Shown here piece after piece: positions 34,740 through 42,855 of a stretch of DNA of 64,000 nt. Origin of the DNA: Riemerella anatipestifer_E. GTDB taxonomy: Bacteria; Bacteroidota; Bacteroidia; Flavobacteriales; Weeksellaceae. The notes under the pieces are model-generated. The model ran no database searches, had not been told where the DNA came from, and was given only the letters and a program-made list of their open reading frames with translations. Within the stretch, counting starts at the first letter, position 1; every line of letters begins with the position of its first letter. Made by a program: the position numbers and the translations under genes. Location: contig NZ_LEKU01000011.1 of the NCBI RefSeq assembly GCF_009932355.1, positions 7,689 to 71,688 on the forward strand, read 5' to 3'.

Positions 34740-35351
34740 ATGATTCCAAGTTTTAAAGCACACCCGTGGCACGGTATTTCTGCGGGAGAAAAAGCACCAG
34801 AAGTGGTAACAGTATATGTGGAGATTGTACCTTCGGATACTATTAAATACGAAGTGGATAAAGAAAGTGGTTATTTAAAAGTAGATAGACCACAGAAGTT
34901 TTCTAATATTATTCCAGCTTTGTATGGTTTTATCCCAAGAACTTATTGCGATGAGGAAGTAAAGAAATTGGCAGTAGAAAGCGGTGCTAAAGATGTTACT
35001 ATGGGAGACCACGACCCACTTGATATTTGCGTGTTGAGTTCACACCATATTCAGTCAGGTAATTTATTGATGGACGCTATTCCAATCGGTGGGTTTAAGA
35101 TGATAGACAAAGGTGAAGCTGACGATAAAATCATAGCAGTAATGGTGGGCGACCAGTCTTATGGGCACATCAGAGATATATCTGAACTTCCAGAGGCGGA
35201 GATTAAAAGACTAAAACACTACTTTTTGACATATAAAAATCTACCTTACGAGGAAGCATCTTGCAGAATAGATGAAACTTACGGAGCAGAACACGCTAAA
35301 AAAGTAGTAGAGGCATCTCTTAAAGATTATCAAACAAACTACGGAGAATAA
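34740..35351 (+). CDS. ppa: Inorganic pyrophosphatase (family I)
   Basis: Hydrolyses pyrophosphate to drive biosynthesis. A 203-residue cytoplasmic enzyme with the signature MGDHDPLDICVL (metal-binding Asp residues, about 90-101), YGFIPRTYCDEEV upstream and the later GEADDKIIAVMVGD. The length is near that of the longer family I type found in Bacteroidota. A strong terminator follows. Confidence 0.93.
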   Translation: MIPSFKAHPWHGISAGEKAPEVVTVYVEIVPSDTIKYEVDKESGYLKVDRPQKFSNIIPALYGFIPRTYCDEEVKKLAVESGAKDVTMGDHDPLDICVLSSHHIQSGNLLMDAIPIGGFKMIDKGEADDKIIAVMVGDQSYGHIRDISELPEAEIKRLKHYFLTYKNLPYEEASCRIDETYGAEHAKKVVEASLKDYQTNYGE

Positions 35352-35381
35352 TTTTTAAGACTTATAGTAAAAACTAAGGAA

Positions 35382-35426
35382 GAAGAACCTAAAAACTGAA
35401 TAATATTCGGTGGAGGTTCTTTTTCT
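35382..35426 (+). terminator. Terminator of ppa
   Basis: AGAACCT (35384-35390) / AGGTTCT (35414-35420) with a T run after it. Confidence 0.7.
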
Positions 35427-35450
35427 ATTTTTAAATAAACGAGTAAATAT

Positions 35451-35482
35451 TTGTTTTATAAATTCATTTTTACTTATTTTTG
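35451..35482 (+). promoter_or_regulatory. Promoter of dnaX, leaderless arrangement
   Basis: TTG (35451-35453), 21 bases, TATTTTTG (35475-35482), then only 4 bases to the ATG at 35487. Confidence 0.6.
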
Positions 35483-35486
35483 ACCA

Positions 35487-36572
35487 ATGGAAAATTTCAT
35501 AGTATCTGCGAGAAAATATCGTCCACAAGAGTTTGACACTGTTGTGGGGCAGTCGCATATCACAGATACTTTGGAGCACGCCATTGCCGAAAACCAGTTG
35601 GCTCAAGCATTGTTATTCTGTGGACCTCGTGGTGTAGGTAAAACAACTTGCGCAAGGATTTTAGCAAGGAAGATTAACGAAAAAGATGGCGCTACGAGCG
35701 AAGATGGCTTTTCTTATAATATCTTTGAACTAGATGCCGCGTCTAACAACTCTGTAGATGATATACGAGAGCTTACCGACCAAGTGCGTTATGCACCACA
35801 GGTGGGTAAATATAAGGTGTATATTATAGATGAGGTGCATATGTTGTCTTCACAGGCATTTAATGCATTTCTTAAAACTTTAGAAGAGCCACCTGCACAC
35901 GCTATTTTTATTTTAGCAACTACGGAGAAACATAAGATTATCCCTACCATTTTGTCTAGATGTCAAATTTATGATTTCAAGAGAATTACCATAGAGGACA
36001 TACAAGGACATCTTAGGAAAATAGCAGATAAAGAAGGTATTAGCTACGAAGACGATGCACTTTTCCTTATCGCTCAAAAGGCAGATGGAGCTCTTAGAGA
36101 TGCTTTGTCTATTTTTGATAGATTGGTAACATTTACCCAAAAGAATATTACCCTTGCAAAAGCAGCGGAGGTACTTAATATTTTGGACTATGACCAATAC
36201 ATCAAAATAGTAGATTTAATCCACGCTAATGATATTCCTAATGTTTTGGTAGCGTTCAACGAAATTGTGAAAAAGGGTTTTGACCCTCATATTTTCATTG
36301 CAGGATTGGGGAATCACTACCGAGATTTAATGATGGCTCAAAATTCATCTACTTTAAACTTGATAGAGGTAGGCGAGAAAACTAAAGCCAAATATGCAGA
36401 ACAAAGCAAAAAATGGACAGCTCAGCAGTTGGTAGATGCGATAGAAATTTGCAACTATGCAGACATCAATTATAAGAGTTCCAAAAATCCTCGTCTTACG
36501 GTGGAGATAGCCCTAATGCAACTGGCTAGCCTCACCCACGGGACAGAAGGAACTAAAAAAAAAAGTTTCTGA
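35487..36572 (+). CDS. dnaX: DNA polymerase III gamma/tau subunit, in-frame (gamma-like) product
   Basis: The clamp-loader ATPase. The in-frame product has 361 residues: AAA+ domain with Walker A GPRGVGKTT (about residues 44-52), Walker B IIDEVHML (about 118-125), an SRC box LSRCQIYDF, and the clamp-loader domain III up to about residue 355. The zinc-finger cysteines present in most DnaX between Walker A and B are reduced here. The frame ends at TGA 36570 just after a run of ten A (36555-36564). In the -1 frame the protein continues for 200 residues (next entry). This resembles the gamma/tau programming known from Thermus and E. coli. Confidence 0.9.
   Translation: MENFIVSARKYRPQEFDTVVGQSHITDTLEHAIAENQLAQALLFCGPRGVGKTTCARILARKINEKDGATSEDGFSYNIFELDAASNNSVDDIRELTDQVRYAPQVGKYKVYIIDEVHMLSSQAFNAFLKTLEEPPAHAIFILATTEKHKIIPTILSRCQIYDFKRITIEDIQGHLRKIADKEGISYEDDALFLIAQKADGALRDALSIFDRLVTFTQKNITLAKAAEVLNILDYDQYIKIVDLIHANDIPNVLVAFNEIVKKGFDPHIFIAGLGNHYRDLMMAQNSSTLNLIEVGEKTKAKYAEQSKKWTAQQLVDAIEICNYADINYKSSKNPRLTVEIALMQLASLTHGTEGTKKKSF
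36555..36564 (+). repeat. A10 slippery run in dnaX
   Basis: Ten A preceded by AGAAGGAACT and followed by G. Slippage by -1 (or +2) moves ribosome or polymerase into the long downstream frame. AGTTTCTGA at 36564-36572 can pair with TCAGAAAACT at 36604-36613 with one bulge, a possible stem-loop behind the site. Confidence 0.85.
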
Positions 36573-37165
36573 TTTTAGCACCTCTTGTTAAAGAAGGGGC
36601 AGTTCAGAAAACTAGTGAAAAGGCGTCCACGGTTCATACAGAAAACTCTAAACTCATTTCCGAAACACCAGAAATAGAAATCAAAAAGGCTAAAGAACCT
36701 ATTTTGAAGGAGTCTGTAAAGTCTTCATTTAGCATTAAAGAGGCTATAAACAAAACAGAAGAGTTACAGGTAGAAGAGGAAATAAAAGAAGAGGAGCTTC
36801 CCGATGGACATTTTAGTGAGACCGATTTACAAAAAGAATGGAAACATTTTTTGAAAAAATTAGCTCGTGAGGATATGGTAACCTTTAATGCCGTACAAAA
36901 TTTTACCATAGAAAAAGCAGAAGAAAATAGAGTTTGTATTAGATATACATCTGAATCGGCTAGGGTAGAGTTTGAAAAGGTTAGTCCTCAGTTTTTTAAT
37001 GATTTTAAGCATAAGTTTAATAACTATCGTGTAAAGTTTGATTTTGAAAAAGCGGAGCGAGTAATCATTAAAAAGGAAACAAAACGAGATTTATTTAATA
37101 AAATGGTGGAGGTAAATCCATTATTGAAAGACTTGCAGGAACTGATGCAGTTTGATTTTAATTAA
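36563..37165 (+). CDS. dnaX: dnaX C-terminal extension (tau part), -1 frame
   Basis: Open from the slippery run to 37165, 200 residues. It begins with a Lys/Glu-rich linker and carries a C-terminal domain with WKHFLKKLAREDMVTFNAVQ and ending NPLLKDLQELMQFDFN. This matches the C-terminal domain found in flavobacterial DnaX. Joined through a -1 shift, the full tau would have about 559 residues. A TTG within it (36704) is not a credible independent start. No promoter lies inside, so it is best seen as part of dnaX. Whether the shift is programmed or an assembly or mutation artefact is open. Confidence 0.75.
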   Translation, partial: KFLILAPLVKEGAVQKTSEKASTVHTENSKLISETPEIEIKKAKEPILKESVKSSFSIKEAINKTEELQVEEEIKEEELPDGHFSETDLQKEWKHFLKKLAREDMVTFNAVQNFTIEKAEENRVCIRYTSESARVEFEKVSPQFFNDFKHKFNNYRVKFDFEKAERVIIKKETKRDLFNKMVEVNPLLKDLQELMQFDFN

Positions 37166-37176
37166 GTGTAAATACA

Positions 37177-38259
37177 ATGAATTTAAGAGATTTAAAAAAC
37201 GATTGGTTGCAAAATTATCCGCAGCCAATGGTGATAGCAGGACCTTGCAGTGCAGAAAGTGAGGAGCAGATGCTAGAAACAGCTAGAGGAATTAAAGAAG
37301 CTAATGCAAAGATAGATGTTTTCCGTGCAGGTATTTGGAAGCCAAGAACTAAACCAGGCTCATTTGAAGGAGTAGGGGTAATAGGGCTTAGTTGGCTTAA
37401 AAAAGTTAAAGAAGAATTTGGCTTTAAAACGGCAACCGAAGTAGCTAACGCTCACCATGTGTATGCGGCTTTGGAGGCAGATGTAGATATTCTTTGGGTA
37501 GGAGCTCGTTCTACGGTAAACCCTTTTACAGTACAAGAAATTGCGGTAGCACTCAAAGGTACAGATAAACCTGTGTTGGTTAAAAATCCTGTTAATCCAG
37601 ACCTTGCTTTATGGGTAGGAGCTTTAGAGAGGCTTTTGGCACAAGATGTTAAAAATTTAGGAGCAATTCATAGAGGATTTTCTACTTATCAGAAAACGCA
37701 ATACCGTAATATACCTAACTGGCATATCGCATTAGATTTTAAAAATCAGTTTCCTAATATACCAATGTTTGTGGACCCTTCACACATTTGTGGGAATAGA
37801 GAAGGACTGTTTGACATTACTCAAGAAGCACTTAATGTAGGCTACGAAGGAGCGATGATAGAAACTCATTGCACTCCAGATAAGGCTTGGAGTGATGCTT
37901 CGCAACAAATTACACCATCAGTTTTAGATGAAATGATAAGTCGCTTAAAGGTAAGAACTTCGGATATTTCTGGCTACGAAGATGATATGGGAAAACATAG
38001 AGCTTTAATTTCTGATATAGATTTTCAGTTGATGGAACTTCTTTCTAACCGAATGAGAATATCAGAGAAAATAGGAACTCTAAAGAAAGAAAATAATATT
38101 GCTATTTTCCAACCTGAAAGATGGAAAGAAATTACAGAATATGCTAGAAAAAAAGCTGATGAAACGGGTATGAGTCAGGATTTTATAGAAAAAATATTTA
38201 AAGCTATTCACGAAGAGTCTATCGAGGTTCAGAATAAAGTAATGATAGGTTCAAAATAA
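37177..38259 (+). CDS. Bifunctional DAHP synthase / chorismate mutase
   Basis: A 360-residue fusion enzyme: residues about 1-265 form a KDO8P-type DAHP synthase (VIAGPCSAES, GIWKPRTKPGSFEG, DILWVGARS, VDPSHICG), which starts the shikimate pathway from PEP and erythrose 4-phosphate. Residues about 275-355 form an AroQ chorismate mutase (HRALISDIDFQLMELLSNRMRI, IFQPERW), converting chorismate to prephenate. The mutase part often serves as the feedback sensor in such fusions. It starts 11 bases after the dnaX tail. The chorismate synthase gene is at 18758-19822. Confidence 0.94.
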   Translation: MNLRDLKNDWLQNYPQPMVIAGPCSAESEEQMLETARGIKEANAKIDVFRAGIWKPRTKPGSFEGVGVIGLSWLKKVKEEFGFKTATEVANAHHVYAALEADVDILWVGARSTVNPFTVQEIAVALKGTDKPVLVKNPVNPDLALWVGALERLLAQDVKNLGAIHRGFSTYQKTQYRNIPNWHIALDFKNQFPNIPMFVDPSHICGNREGLFDITQEALNVGYEGAMIETHCTPDKAWSDASQQITPSVLDEMISRLKVRTSDISGYEDDMGKHRALISDIDFQLMELLSNRMRISEKIGTLKKENNIAIFQPERWKEITEYARKKADETGMSQDFIEKIFKAIHEESIEVQNKVMIGSK

Positions 38260-38276
38260 GTTTCGAAAAATAAATA

Positions 38277-38314
38277 AAAAATCGGTTGTCATTATTTGTA
38301 CAACCGATTTTTTA
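38277..38314. terminator. Bidirectional terminator
   Basis: AATCGGTTGT (38280-38289) / ACAACCGATT (38300-38309) with A and T runs on either side, between the DAHP synthase gene and the converging TamL-like gene. Confidence 0.85.
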
Positions 38315-38333
38315 TTAAATATCATTATCGTCT

Positions 38334-40910
38334 TTAGAACGGATAACCAAAGGCAAAGTTAAGTGTAGGTTTAAGCGGCTTTATATGGCTGATTCTCCAG
38401 CGTTCTCCTTCTGGTTGGTTGGGGTCGTACATTTTGTAGGCAAAATCTACTCTGAGGGTAACATAGGCAACATTTATTCTTACGCCAAAGCCACTACCAA
38501 CGCCTAACTGCTTGTAAAATTTATTGAACTTAAAGGCATCTCCTAACCCTGTATCTTTAAGCGACCAAATGTTTCCTGCATCTGTAAACAAAGCCCCTTC
38601 AAACATATTATTGATAGGAAATCTGTACTCTATATTAGAAGTTAGTTTTACATTTCCCATAATAAAAGACCTTACCTTTTCATTTATTTGAGAATCGGCA
38701 GGTCCAAGACCTCCAAAGGCAATCCACGCACGGATATCATTAGAGCCACCATTAAAATAAGACCTTACAAATGGCATATTAGATGAGTTTCCGTAAGGAA
38801 TACCTACGCCGATAAATTGTCTGAAAACAAGTGTTGATTTATTGATACTAAGGTGCTTTCTGACATCTGCATCAAATTTTACAAACTGAGAATAAGGAAT
38901 ATTGAATATTGTTTTTTCATTGTCGGTCAAGATGCTTTTGGAGTCTTTAGTTTTTCCAAACAGACTAATGAGGTTTCCGGCTAATTCCATTTTTCCACTG
39001 AAGTAGAATGGGTGTCTGAAATATTTTTTACCAATCTCGTTATACAAAAATTGATAGTTTAAAGAAGAAATAAGTACATTCTGCGTTTGTCTATCTCTAT
39101 TGAGTAGAGATTGTAAGAAAGTGTTGTAAATGTCTCTGTTTTCAGTAGTTAAAGAGTTTAAAAAATCCCCGTCAGAAACTATTGTCCTAGAAACATCATC
39201 ATAGGAGTAAGCTTTAACATCGTAAGAAGGATTAAAGGCTTGGTAAAGATTAAATATATTTTGCCTTACCTCATTATCTCCACGGAATAGGTCGTAATAA
39301 CTGTCTTTATTTCTAGTTAAACTCAGCTGTGTATTGAATAGGGAAAGCCTGTGAGAAACCACATCGTTTACATTGGCGGTATAGTTGAGGCTTCCATTAA
39401 AGTTAATCCTGTCCATACCAATGTTATTCTGTACAGAAGTTCCTAAAACAATAGAAGTTGTGGGAGAATAGCGTTTAGGAATTAATTTGTAATGTTTAAA
39501 AGGGAGTAAAAGCCTAGGAACATTAAGAGCTACCTGTGCAGAGAGCTCATAGGCGTTGAATATTTTACCAGGGTCTTTGGCATTTTTGGTAGTACCTATG
39601 ATACCTGAGAAACTTGTGGATAGGTTTTCTGCACCACCAAAAACATTTCTCGAAGTTAACTCAACAGATGGAGAAAAACCAAAGTTTAATATTTGAGAAT
39701 AATGAGCATCAAAAGCTGTTTTGAATTCGTATTTAGAAAGTGGCTTTAGAACATATCTTACATCTAAAATACTATCACTGTTTTTTCTTAGTCCCTCTTT
39801 GTAATCTATAATGCTAAAATTGTTCATAGCATTGATGTTCCTTTTGGTGAGGTCTAAAAACTTTTGAGTGTAAATTTCTCCATTTTTAAGAATGATGGGT
39901 AGCCATAGGGAGCGGGTAGAGTATTGCTTATCAAGTTTGTGTATTCTTACACTATCGTCTTGGGGAATTTTATCAAAACGATAAGGTTTAGTGCTTAGGG
40001 TGTCACTAATATGGTTTACAACAAATACATCTACTTTTCCTATAGTTGCTTTTTTATAGGGACTGTCTTTGTCATTTCTATGTATATACATAGTGAGAGG
40101 CACATTTTTGTTACTCTCTAGGGTATCTGCCGTAAAGTAAATTTCCTCGTTAGTTTTGTTGAAACTATAATAACCTGCCTCACGCATACGCTCGGTAATT
40201 CTTTTGACTTCCTCTTCTAGGTTCTTTTGGTCAAGAATATCGCCAGTTTTTATTTTACTTTTATCAAATTCACTTTCATAGATACTTCTGATATTGCTGT
40301 CAGGGATAGAATAGTAATAGTTTTTTATTCTAGTAGGTTCGTTAAATGTAAGTTTGTAAGTTACTTGGGCCTTCTGTTTTGCAGTGTCAATATCTTGTTT
40401 GTAAGTTACTTTAGCATCCCAATAGCCTCTATAACGCATAAATTGTCTCATATTTTTAGCACTAGCTATGGTTTTTCCTTGTTCCAAAATTTTAGGAGCT
40501 TCACCTACGGTGTGTAGAAAACGGTCTTTAGTTAAAGATTTTCCTACATATTCAGGGTGACCATACTTAATAAATAGAGAATCTCTTAAACTTTGATTTC
40601 TCATTTGGTTAGGGTAGGTCATATATTCTGTAAGAATAGTGTCATATTTAGGGTTAGCAGCATTATATAACCATAATCCTAGAGGAACTACAAAAAGGAC
40701 TTTTTTATTAGGTCTTTGTTGTGTGTAATTAGATATTTCGCTGGAAAATAGCTTTTTATCTTCGTAAATTATAGTGTTTTTCGTAAGTAAGGCTTCACCG
40801 TGAGGTACTTTTTTGGTGCTACTACAAGCGTACAAAAAAGCAAGTAGAATTGTGAGTGCGGAAAATAAATAATACTTTTGAAAATATTTTCTGATATGCT
40901 TACGAGTCAT
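38334..40910 (-). CDS. tamL: TamL-type BamA/TamA-family outer-membrane lipoprotein
   Basis: An 858-residue Omp85-family protein. The N-terminus is a lipoprotein signal (lipobox LYACSS, Cys about residue 29), a mark of TamL, the Bacteroidota version of TamA. POTRA-like repeats fill about residues 100-390, and a 16-strand barrel the rest. The conserved barrel elements FNGGSNDIRAW (the family's RGF-like region) and GVRINVAYVTLRVDFAY near the end are visible. It probably inserts proteins into the outer membrane with TamB-like partners. It overlaps the start region of the divergent RNA methyltransferase gene by about 15 bases. Confidence 0.85.
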   Translation of the reverse strand: MTRKHIRKYFQKYYLFSALTILLAFLYACSSTKKVPHGEALLTKNTIIYEDKKLFSSEISNYTQQRPNKKVLFVVPLGLWLYNAANPKYDTILTEYMTYPNQMRNQSLRDSLFIKYGHPEYVGKSLTKDRFLHTVGEAPKILEQGKTIASAKNMRQFMRYRGYWDAKVTYKQDIDTAKQKAQVTYKLTFNEPTRIKNYYYSIPDSNIRSIYESEFDKSKIKTGDILDQKNLEEEVKRITERMREAGYYSFNKTNEEIYFTADTLESNKNVPLTMYIHRNDKDSPYKKATIGKVDVFVVNHISDTLSTKPYRFDKIPQDDSVRIHKLDKQYSTRSLWLPIILKNGEIYTQKFLDLTKRNINAMNNFSIIDYKEGLRKNSDSILDVRYVLKPLSKYEFKTAFDAHYSQILNFGFSPSVELTSRNVFGGAENLSTSFSGIIGTTKNAKDPGKIFNAYELSAQVALNVPRLLLPFKHYKLIPKRYSPTTSIVLGTSVQNNIGMDRINFNGSLNYTANVNDVVSHRLSLFNTQLSLTRNKDSYYDLFRGDNEVRQNIFNLYQAFNPSYDVKAYSYDDVSRTIVSDGDFLNSLTTENRDIYNTFLQSLLNRDRQTQNVLISSLNYQFLYNEIGKKYFRHPFYFSGKMELAGNLISLFGKTKDSKSILTDNEKTIFNIPYSQFVKFDADVRKHLSINKSTLVFRQFIGVGIPYGNSSNMPFVRSYFNGGSNDIRAWIAFGGLGPADSQINEKVRSFIMGNVKLTSNIEYRFPINNMFEGALFTDAGNIWSLKDTGLGDAFKFNKFYKQLGVGSGFGVRINVAYVTLRVDFAYKMYDPNQPEGERWRISHIKPLKPTLNFAFGYPF

Positions 40911-41624
40911 AAAGTTAAAATTTTACAATCTTTGGATAAGAAAAAATTCAGACAAAAATACAATTTGTTTTTGGTTGAAGGTAACAAAATCATCAAAGAA
41001 TTAAAAAACACCAATATAGAAATAGAGTCTGTTTACTCTGCTAATTCCGATGGAATAGAATTTTTAGCTGATGTTTTAGTTCCCATTACAGAAAAAGAGT
41101 TAAAAAAGATAAGTTTTCTTAAAACACCTAAAGATAGTGTAGCCGTTTGTTATTTGCCTACTCCAAAAATTACAGAAGATAGCAATATTAACTTGGTTTT
41201 AGATGGGCTTCAAGACCCAGGTAATTTGGGAACTATTATCCGTTTGGCAGATTGGTTTGGTATAGAACAGATAGTATGCAGTACAGATACCGTAGATGTT
41301 TACAATCCTAAAGTGATACAAGCTACCAAGGGCTCTTTTACCAGAGTAAATGTGGTGTATAGCGATATAGAGCAGTTTTTATCAAATTCTTCTGCGGAAA
41401 ATATAGGTACAGATATGGAGGGCGAAAATCTGTATAAAACTAATTTTCCCAAAAAGTTCAATCTAGTGTTAGGAAATGAAGGCAACGGAATGCGACCTAG
41501 CGTAGAACGATTGATGAAACGAAATATCACTATTCCTCGTTTTGGCAATCATAAAGCTACGGAAAGCCTTAATGTGTCTATGGCGGCAGGAATTATTTTG
41601 GGGCAAGTGTTTTCTGATAAATAA
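40896..41624 (+). CDS. TrmH/SpoU-family RNA 2'-O-methyltransferase
   Basis: A 242-residue SPOUT methyltransferase. The chosen ATG (40896) begins MLTSHKVKILQSLDKKKFRQKYN, the usual start of rRNA methylases of the RlmB/TsnR type; a codon 18 bases upstream would add six residues. Motifs are FLVEGNKIIKEL (N-terminal substrate domain), LDGLQDPGNLGTIIR (motif 1), LVLGNEGNGM (motif 2) and the knot-forming IPRFGNHKATESLNVSMAAGI (motif 3). The target nucleotide is unknown. It overlaps the 5' end of the TamL-like gene on the other strand. Confidence 0.88.
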   Translation: MLTSHKVKILQSLDKKKFRQKYNLFLVEGNKIIKELKNTNIEIESVYSANSDGIEFLADVLVPITEKELKKISFLKTPKDSVAVCYLPTPKITEDSNINLVLDGLQDPGNLGTIIRLADWFGIEQIVCSTDTVDVYNPKVIQATKGSFTRVNVVYSDIEQFLSNSSAENIGTDMEGENLYKTNFPKKFNLVLGNEGNGMRPSVERLMKRNITIPRFGNHKATESLNVSMAAGIILGQVFSDK

Positions 41625-41702
41625 TTTATTGTTATAAAGTCTTTTGCAGTACAAAAGAGAGGAGTGCTATAGGCAAAATGTTGTGTTTTTTTCTTCAAAC
41701 AT

Positions 41703-41733
41703 TTGCACACCTCCATAAAAGGTTATAATTTTG
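41703..41733 (+). promoter_or_regulatory. Promoter of accessory locus B
   Basis: TTG (41703-41705), 20 bases, TAATTTTG (41726-41733). It has the same layout as locus A (13864-13894), with an ATG 10 bases after the box at 41744. Confidence 0.7.
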
Positions 41734-41743
41734 CTTCATATTT

Positions 41744-42219
<476 letters not shown>

Positions 42220-42238
42220 ATCTTAAATCTTAAAACAT

Positions 42239-42622
42239 ATGCCAATTAAGTACAAAGTCATTCAGAAAGGGCAACCGGGAGTTGCCGGTGGAGGCGAAAA
42301 GAAATATTACGCCTCTGCAAACACGGTAAGCGAGAAAACTTTAGCAGGACTTACCAAAGACATTGAGAAAATTTCCACCGTAAGCGGTGCCGACATCAGG
42401 GCAGTCCTGTATGCTTTGGTAGATGTCATGCAGACCTCATTATCGGAGGGGCAAGTGGTAAGGCTTGGCGAGCTTGGCAGCATGCGGGTAAGCATCAGTA
42501 GCGAGGGCAAAGCCACGGAGGAAGAGGTAACCACCTCGGCAATTAAAAATGCCAAAGTGCTTTTTACCCCAGGTACAGACCTCAAAAAAATGTTAGTCAC
42601 GCTGAAGTATGAAAAAATGTAG
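42239..42622 (+). CDS. HU-HIG family DNA-binding protein (locus B)
   Basis: A 127-residue HU-fold protein of the HIG type common in Bacteroidota: YKVIQKGQPGVAGGGEKKYYA at the start, then an HU-like helical part VSGADIRAVLYALVDVMQTSLSEG and the arm region VVRLGELGSMRVSIS. The C-terminal half of the arm is less basic than in true HU. GC content is higher than in the flanking spacers, as for the DUF4469 gene at 16331. Two terminator-like hairpins follow. Whether it regulates the locus is unknown. Confidence 0.78.
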   Translation: MPIKYKVIQKGQPGVAGGGEKKYYASANTVSEKTLAGLTKDIEKISTVSGADIRAVLYALVDVMQTSLSEGQVVRLGELGSMRVSISSEGKATEEEVTTSAIKNAKVLFTPGTDLKKMLVTLKYEKM

Positions 42623-42633
42623 TGTGTATAGAG

Positions 42634-42700
42634 TAAAAAACACGCGTGAAAAAAAAATCCGCATGCGTGTTTTTGGAGAAAAACACCTGTGTTTTTTTTG
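42634..42700 (+). terminator. Two tandem terminator-like hairpins after the HU-HIG gene
   Basis: AAAAACACGC (42636-42645) / GCGTGTTTTT (42665-42674), then AAAAACAC (42679-42686) / GTGTTTTT (42689-42696) with a further T run. They would reduce read-through into the fibre gene. Confidence 0.65.
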
Positions 42701-42855
42701 GTCTCTGCGAACACCCTCTACAAAGGCTTTTGCAGAAAGCGTTTTTTCAAGGGTTCAAAGTTTAAGATTCAAATATTCAAGGAATCAGCAGAGCTATTGA
42801 GCTACACCCCCAGAACTTTAAACCTAGAACCTTAACCTTTAACTTCTTAAATCTT

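Noticed and set aside
36704..37165. Independent gene starting at TTG 36704
   Set aside because: The frame is open back to the A10 run of dnaX, and its product is the tau C-terminal domain.
42609..42800. 63-codon ORF between the HU-HIG and fibre genes
   Set aside because: It runs through two terminator hairpins and the repeated spacer, with no conserved blocks.
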